From Flavobacteriaceae bacterium (GTDB taxonomy: Bacteria > Bacteroidota > Bacteroidia > Flavobacteriales > Flavobacteriaceae): a DNA stretch of 9,403 nucleotides. Under the pieces are notes generated by a model. The model ran no database searches, had not been told where the DNA came from, and worked only from the letters and a program-made list of their open reading frames with translations. The stretch spans positions 1-9,403 of the forward strand of contig JABSPP010000040.1 of assembly GCA_013214275.1 (NCBI GenBank), in the 5' to 3' direction. The position numbers and the translations under genes were made by a program. Of the stretch, positions 6,677 through 9,403 are shown in pieces (position 1 is the stretch's first letter; every line of letters begins with the position of its first letter).

Positions 6677-6827
6677 GCGTTAGCGATGGCAGCGGCATCC
6701 TTTTTTGCTGTGTTAATGTATTTCTAGAGATGGTGTTCTACATCTTTTTTTGAGATCATATTCATCTTTATAAAGTGGTATGGACAAAAAAGATATAGCG
6801 GACAGCGCGACCCAAAGGGGAACGCCC
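6677..6827. repeat. Composite hairpin-forming intergenic element, probable flavobacterial interspersed repeat
   Basis: The roughly 150-bp block between nadD and the M23 gene has nested complementary segments. GCGTT (6677-6681) pairs with AACGC (6821-6825). ATC plus T6 (6697-6706, one bulged C) pairs with A6 plus GAT (6786-6794). The flanks of the T6 and A6 tracts share a related motif in direct orientation: GATGGCAGCGGCA on the left (6686 onward) and GATATAGCGGACA on the right (6792-6804). The right end holds a G/C-rich stem, CCC (6811-6813) with GGGG (6817-6820). The interior (6707-6785) is A/T-rich and includes AGATG/CATCT followed by a T-tract at 6728-6751. I recall very similar G/C-rich blocks, CGACCC...GGGGAACGCCC preceded by A6GATATAGCGG, in many flavobacterial intergenic regions, but I could not search for them. 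It starts 11 bp behind the nadD stop and may help end or stabilise that transcript. Confidence 0.5.
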
Positions 6828-6838
6828 TAAAAAATAAT

Positions 6839-7423
6839 TTATGGGGATTTGTAAAAATGCATCTCATCGATGTATTTCCAGACTTCTTTGGGCAGCAAGG
6901 CTTGTACATTTTTATGGTGCTTGATGCTATTTCGGATATGTGTTGCGGATATTTGGATAACGGGAGCAGCCACTCGGTGTATTTTGGCGTGGTCTCTGAA
7001 CTGGTTGTTTACTTTTTCTCCTCCCATCCTCGGATATACGTACAGGTGATGATGCTCTAGGATGGTTTCGAAGTTTTTCCACTTGTGAAAGGTCTTTAGG
7101 TTATCCTCGCCCATGATTAAGCAAAATTCTTTTTGGGGGTATTTTTCGGCGATATATGCCAAGGTATGAACTGTGTAATTGGGCTGTGGTAATTTAAATT
7201 CGATATCGGAGGGTCGTAGTTTTGGGTAGTCCTCTACTGCTAAATAGACCAGTTGATACCGATGGTGATTGTCTAATAACGATTGCTTTTTTTTGTGTGG
7301 ACTTTGCGGGGTTACTACAAACCACACTTCGTCTATATCTGAGAATTCTACCATGTGGTTGGCAATTATTAGATGCCCGACATGCACCGGATTGAAAGTC
7401 CCAAAGTACAATCCTATCTTCAT
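6839..7423 (-). CDS. nadD: Nicotinate-nucleotide adenylyltransferase
   Basis: This 194-residue cytoplasmic enzyme of NAD synthesis joins nicotinate mononucleotide and ATP to give nicotinate adenine dinucleotide. The nucleotidyltransferase signature GTFNPVHVGHL at 8-18 holds the two catalytic histidines H14 and H17. Other family marks are TPQSPHKKK at 38-46, HRYQLVYLA at 54-62, MGEDNLKTFHKW at 104-115 and the C-terminal ISATHIRNSI at 158-167, corresponding to the ISSTxIR motif. The length is typical. The ATG follows the gmk stop after 6 bp, so it is the third gene of the yicC-gmk-nadD operon. The coding region ends just before the composite hairpin element. The motif set fits NadD better than the related CoaD, which is shorter and has a different C-terminal motif. 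Confidence 0.95.
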   Translation of the reverse strand: MKIGLYFGTFNPVHVGHLIIANHMVEFSDIDEVWFVVTPQSPHKKKQSLLDNHHRYQLVYLAVEDYPKLRPSDIEFKLPQPNYTVHTLAYIAEKYPQKEFCLIMGEDNLKTFHKWKNFETILEHHHLYVYPRMGGEKVNNQFRDHAKIHRVAAPVIQISATHIRNSIKHHKNVQALLPKEVWKYIDEMHFYKSP

Positions 7424-7429
7424 TTGGTG

Positions 7430-8008
7430 CTACTTCTTTATAAAATTTTCTACTACCTGTTCTGTTTCTTTGAGTGCCTTTTGAAGGTCATCATTGAGTA
7501 TGATGGTATCGAATTGAGGCGCTAAAGCCATTTCTACTGATGCTTTGGCGACTCGCATCTTCACTTTCTCTTCGCTCTCTGTTGCCCTCTTTTTTAACCT
7601 GCGAATTAGTTCGTTAATATCGGGTGGTTTTATAAATACGGCGAGTGTCCTTTGGGGGAACTTTTTCTTTATCCGCAATCCACCAACGACATCGATGTCA
7701 AAGATCACGTGTTTTTTTTGGCTCCAGATACGTTCTACCTCGGTTTTTAGAGTTCCGTAGAAATTGTTGTGATATACTTCTTCCCACTCTACAAAGGCAT
7801 CTTTTTTTACCTTATTTATAAAGTCTTCTTTTGTCATGAAGTAGTAATCAACTCCATCCACTTCTTCTCCTCTTGGGGCTCTGGATGTGGCAGAAATAGA
7901 AAAGCCTAGATTTAGTTTTTCTTGTCGTAGGAGATGGCGAACAATCGTAGTTTTACCAGCGCCGGATGGTGCCGAGAATGTGAATAGTTTTCCTTTGAAT
8001 TCTGACAT
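7430..8008 (-). CDS. gmk: Guanylate kinase
   Basis: This 192-residue nucleoside monophosphate kinase phosphorylates GMP to GDP with ATP and feeds GTP and (p)ppGpp pools. The P-loop FSAPSGAGKTT spans residues 11-21. The GMP-binding region follows as TSRAPRGEEVDGVDYYF (41-57) and FVEWEEVYHNNFYGT (72-86). The DIDVVGG segment (104-110) is the Walker B-like strand. The lid RRLKKRATESEEKVKMRVAKA starts at about 136. The end, IILNDDLQKALKE, is typical. The ATG at 8006-8008 gives the normal family N-terminus. It lies 16 bp behind yicC and 6 bp before nadD, so the three are almost certainly one transcript. No separate promoter box is visible in either gap. Confidence 0.97.
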   Translation of the reverse strand: MSEFKGKLFTFSAPSGAGKTTIVRHLLRQEKLNLGFSISATSRAPRGEEVDGVDYYFMTKEDFINKVKKDAFVEWEEVYHNNFYGTLKTEVERIWSQKKHVIFDIDVVGGLRIKKKFPQRTLAVFIKPPDINELIRRLKKRATESEEKVKMRVAKASVEMALAPQFDTIILNDDLQKALKETEQVVENFIKK

Positions 8009-8024
8009 AGAATACGTCTTTGTA

Positions 8025-8891
8025 CTATAGTACGTTTAATAGTTGTTCTTTGATCTTTTCTAACTCATTTTTCATTTGAATTACCGCTTTTTGCATGGGT
8101 GCAAAATTGGCTTTGGAACCAATGGTATTTATCTCTCTTCCTATTTCTTGAACGATAAATCCTAGCTTCTTGCCATTGGATTCTGGTGTGTTTAGTTGAG
8201 ATAGAAAGTAATCTAGATGGTTGGCCAGTCTTACTTTCTCTTCGTTGATGTCTAACTTTTCTAGGTAATAGATCAATTCTTGCTCAAACCGATTTTCATC
8301 TGTTGTTACTTTTAGTTCGTTGATGGCTTTTAGCAATCGTTCTTTTACGTGTAGTATTCGATCTGGATCTAACAATTTTACCTCTTCTAGGGATAAGCGA
8401 ATGTTCGTGATTCTCTTTTTAAAGTCTTCTTCTAGGGAGGCTGCTTCGTCTGTTCGGTGTTGAAGTATTTCTTTAATTGCTAGTTGTATGTGTTTGTGAA
8501 TTTCTTCCCATTCGTCTTCGTCTAATTCTTCGCGTTCTATTTTTAGTGCATCGGGCATTTTAACCGCCATTCTCAACAACTCAATATCGTCTGATGATGC
8601 TGTATGAACAAGGGTTTTTAATTGTTGAATATACCCTGTTACTACTCCTTTGTTTACTGTTGTTGAGGCTTCATCGGCAGTCATCTCCACAAAGATTAGA
8701 AAGTCTACCTTTCCTCTTATAAGGTGATGCGCCAATAGCTTTCTAACGGATAGTTCTTTTTCTCGGTAACATGAGGGCACTCGTACGTGAAGGTCTAGGT
8801 TTTTACTATTGAGAGATTTGACCTCTACAGTGACTTTTTTTGTGGGTAACTGCAATACAGACTTCCCGTAGCCCGTCATGGATTGAATCAT
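8025..8891 (-). CDS. yicC: YicC-family endoribonuclease
   Basis: This is a 288-residue cytoplasmic protein of the YicC family, whose characterised members are endoribonucleases (E. coli YicC promotes decay of the small RNA RyhB). The N-terminal signature MIQSMTGYGKS at 1-11 and VEVKSLNSKNLDLHVRVP at 23-40 form the first domain. The conserved C-terminal part contains RFEQELIYYLEKLDINEEKVRLANHL (about 201-226) and GKKLGFIVQEIGREINTIGSKA (about 240-261), which carries the conserved acidic and polar residues. The middle is helical and charged. I chose the ATG at 8889-8891 because family proteins begin MI.SMTGYG; an in-frame ATG at 8970-8972 would add 27 unmatched residues and enclose the predicted -7 box. 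It is the first gene of yicC-gmk-nadD, an arrangement I recall as common in Bacteroidota; yicC and gmk are also near neighbours in other phyla. Confidence 0.94.
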   Translation of the reverse strand: MIQSMTGYGKSVLQLPTKKVTVEVKSLNSKNLDLHVRVPSCYREKELSVRKLLAHHLIRGKVDFLIFVEMTADEASTTVNKGVVTGYIQQLKTLVHTASSDDIELLRMAVKMPDALKIEREELDEDEWEEIHKHIQLAIKEILQHRTDEAASLEEDFKKRITNIRLSLEEVKLLDPDRILHVKERLLKAINELKVTTDENRFEQELIYYLEKLDINEEKVRLANHLDYFLSQLNTPESNGKKLGFIVQEIGREINTIGSKANFAPMQKAVIQMKNELEKIKEQLLNVL

Positions 8892-8912
8892 GGATAAAAT
8901 TTTAATACCCAA

Positions 8913-8920
8913 CAAAGATA
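8913..8920 (-). promoter_or_regulatory. Bacteroidetes-type -7 box for yicC-gmk-nadD
   Basis: On the minus strand TATCTTTG (8920 down to 8913) matches TAnnTTTG exactly and ends 21 bp before the yicC ATG, almost the same spacing as at the M23 promoter (20 bp). No TTG occurs 17-23 bp upstream, so the -33 part is weak or absent. The box lies in the 91-bp divergent region shared with the glycosyltransferase gene. Confidence 0.5.
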
Positions 8921-8956
8921 CATTTTTAGTGAGCTCTTTATTTCTGTTGAAAAGGT

Positions 8957-8964
8957 TATTTTTA
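8957..8964 (+). promoter_or_regulatory. Possible -7 box for the glycosyltransferase gene (weak)
   Basis: TATTTTTA matches TAnnTTTG except for the last base and ends 18 bp before the ATG at 8983, close to the spacing of the other promoters in the window. No proper -33 TTG is seen. An alternative is TCCATTTG at 8968-8975, which is also one base off and would give a near-leaderless mRNA. Confidence 0.2.
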
Positions 8965-8982
8965 CGATCCATTTGATCCTCT

Positions 8983-9403
8983 ATGCCAAAAAATCAACAT
9001 ATCCTCATTATACGCCTCTCTGCTATGGGGGATGTTGCCATGACGGTTCCTGTGATCAGCGCTTTTATCAATCAGCATCCCACGTGCAGAATCACTGTGC
9101 TTTCAAAGGCTTTTTTTTACCCCCTTTTTAAGGATCTTCCAAACGTTGCTTTTTATGCGGCCGATGTAAAAGGAAAACACAAAGGCTTGCGCGGCTTGTA
9201 TCGCCTTTCCACCGAATTAAAATCGTTGGGAATTACACATATTGCAGATTTTCATCAGGTATTGCGGTCAAAAATTCTGAGGATGTTGCTTTCTAAAAGT
9301 GCTATTTCTGTAGCTGTGATCAATAAAGGCCGTAAAGAAAAGAGGGCATTAACGAGAAAAAAGAATGCTGTACGCAAACAACTCAAAGCAACAAACCAGC
9401 GAC
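8983..9403 (+). CDS. Glycosyltransferase family 9 (heptosyltransferase-like), N-terminal fragment
   Basis: The first 140 codons of a gene that runs off the right edge. The start ATG at 8983-8985 is followed by KNQHILIIRLSAMGDVAMT, the classic N-terminus of glycosyltransferase family 9 (the IRLSALGDV motif of ADP-heptose:LPS heptosyltransferases WaaF and WaaC). Then come VPVISAFINQHPTCRITVLSKAF and ITHIADFHQVLRSK, fitting the first Rossmann-like domain that holds the acceptor. The stretch from about residue 116 (KGRKEKRALTRKK onward) is strongly basic, as expected for an enzyme acting at the inner face of the cytoplasmic membrane on lipid A-core precursors. The donor-binding C-terminal domain lies outside the window, so neither the exact sugar nor the integrity of the gene can be judged. 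It is transcribed divergently from yicC, with 91 bp between the start codons. Confidence 0.88.
   Translation, partial: MPKNQHILIIRLSAMGDVAMTVPVISAFINQHPTCRITVLSKAFFYPLFKDLPNVAFYAADVKGKHKGLRGLYRLSTELKSLGITHIADFHQVLRSKILRMLLSKSAISVAVINKGRKEKRALTRKKNAVRKQLKATNQR

Noticed and set aside
6314..6727. A 137-codon plus-strand open frame across the M23 gene start
   Set aside because: It is antisense to the clear M23 N-terminus and continues into the intergenic repeat. Its translation is not recognisable as any protein family.
8022..8033. A perfect 12-bp palindrome GTACTATAGTAC over the yicC stop codon
   Set aside because: About two palindromes of this length are expected by chance in 9.4 kb. The stem would be only 4-5 bp, and it lies inside an operon rather than at its end.
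8892..8972. A 27-codon extension of yicC
   Set aside because: The family begins MI.SMTGYG, and the extension overlaps an exact -7 promoter box for the gene.

Overview
The window looks like core chromosome of a member of the Bacteroidota, most likely a marine flavobacterium (class Flavobacteriia). The evidence is: near-perfect TAnnTTTG -7 promoter boxes of the Bacteroidetes sigma-A type; A/T-rich start contexts without Shine-Dalgarno sequences; moderate-to-low G+C; and gene neighbourhoods familiar from that class, namely yicC-gmk-nadD, and a GH3-family protein directly behind an M23 peptidase. Nine protein genes are supported. Seven are intact and well recognised, one is intact but of unknown bacterial role (GH3), and one at each edge is cut by the window (glnS on the left, which is the ninth with the glycosyltransferase family 9 gene on the right counted as the partial pair). 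No tRNA, rRNA, CRISPR, insertion sequence or phage gene is visible.

Layout from left to right. The 3' end of glnS (+) converges on a tas-like aldo/keto reductase (-), which lies behind phosphoglycerate kinase pgk (-). A 165-bp divergent region separates pgk from holB (+), the DNA polymerase III delta' subunit. This region carries overlapping palindromes, and a consensus promoter placed so close to the holB ATG that the mRNA should be leaderless or nearly so. holB converges on a two-gene unit (-): an M23 peptidase anchored by one membrane helix, then a GH3-family adenylate-forming protein whose ATG directly abuts the peptidase stop. A 277-bp intergenic region follows. It holds the M23 promoter and a composite hairpin-forming element, the most unusual piece of DNA here. 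The yicC-gmk-nadD operon (-) comes next, reading towards that element, and a divergent glycosyltransferase family 9 gene (+) runs off the right edge.

How the genes work together. Most are independent housekeeping functions: tRNA charging, glycolysis, clamp loading, GMP kinase, NAD synthesis and RNA turnover. The M23/GH3 pair and the glycosyltransferase point to envelope metabolism. I do not see a new multi-gene system. The parts that merit a second look are regulatory or structural: the intergenic hairpin element, the leaderless holB signal, the TTG-started M23 gene with direct repeats around its promoter, and the tightly coupled GH3 gene of unknown function.
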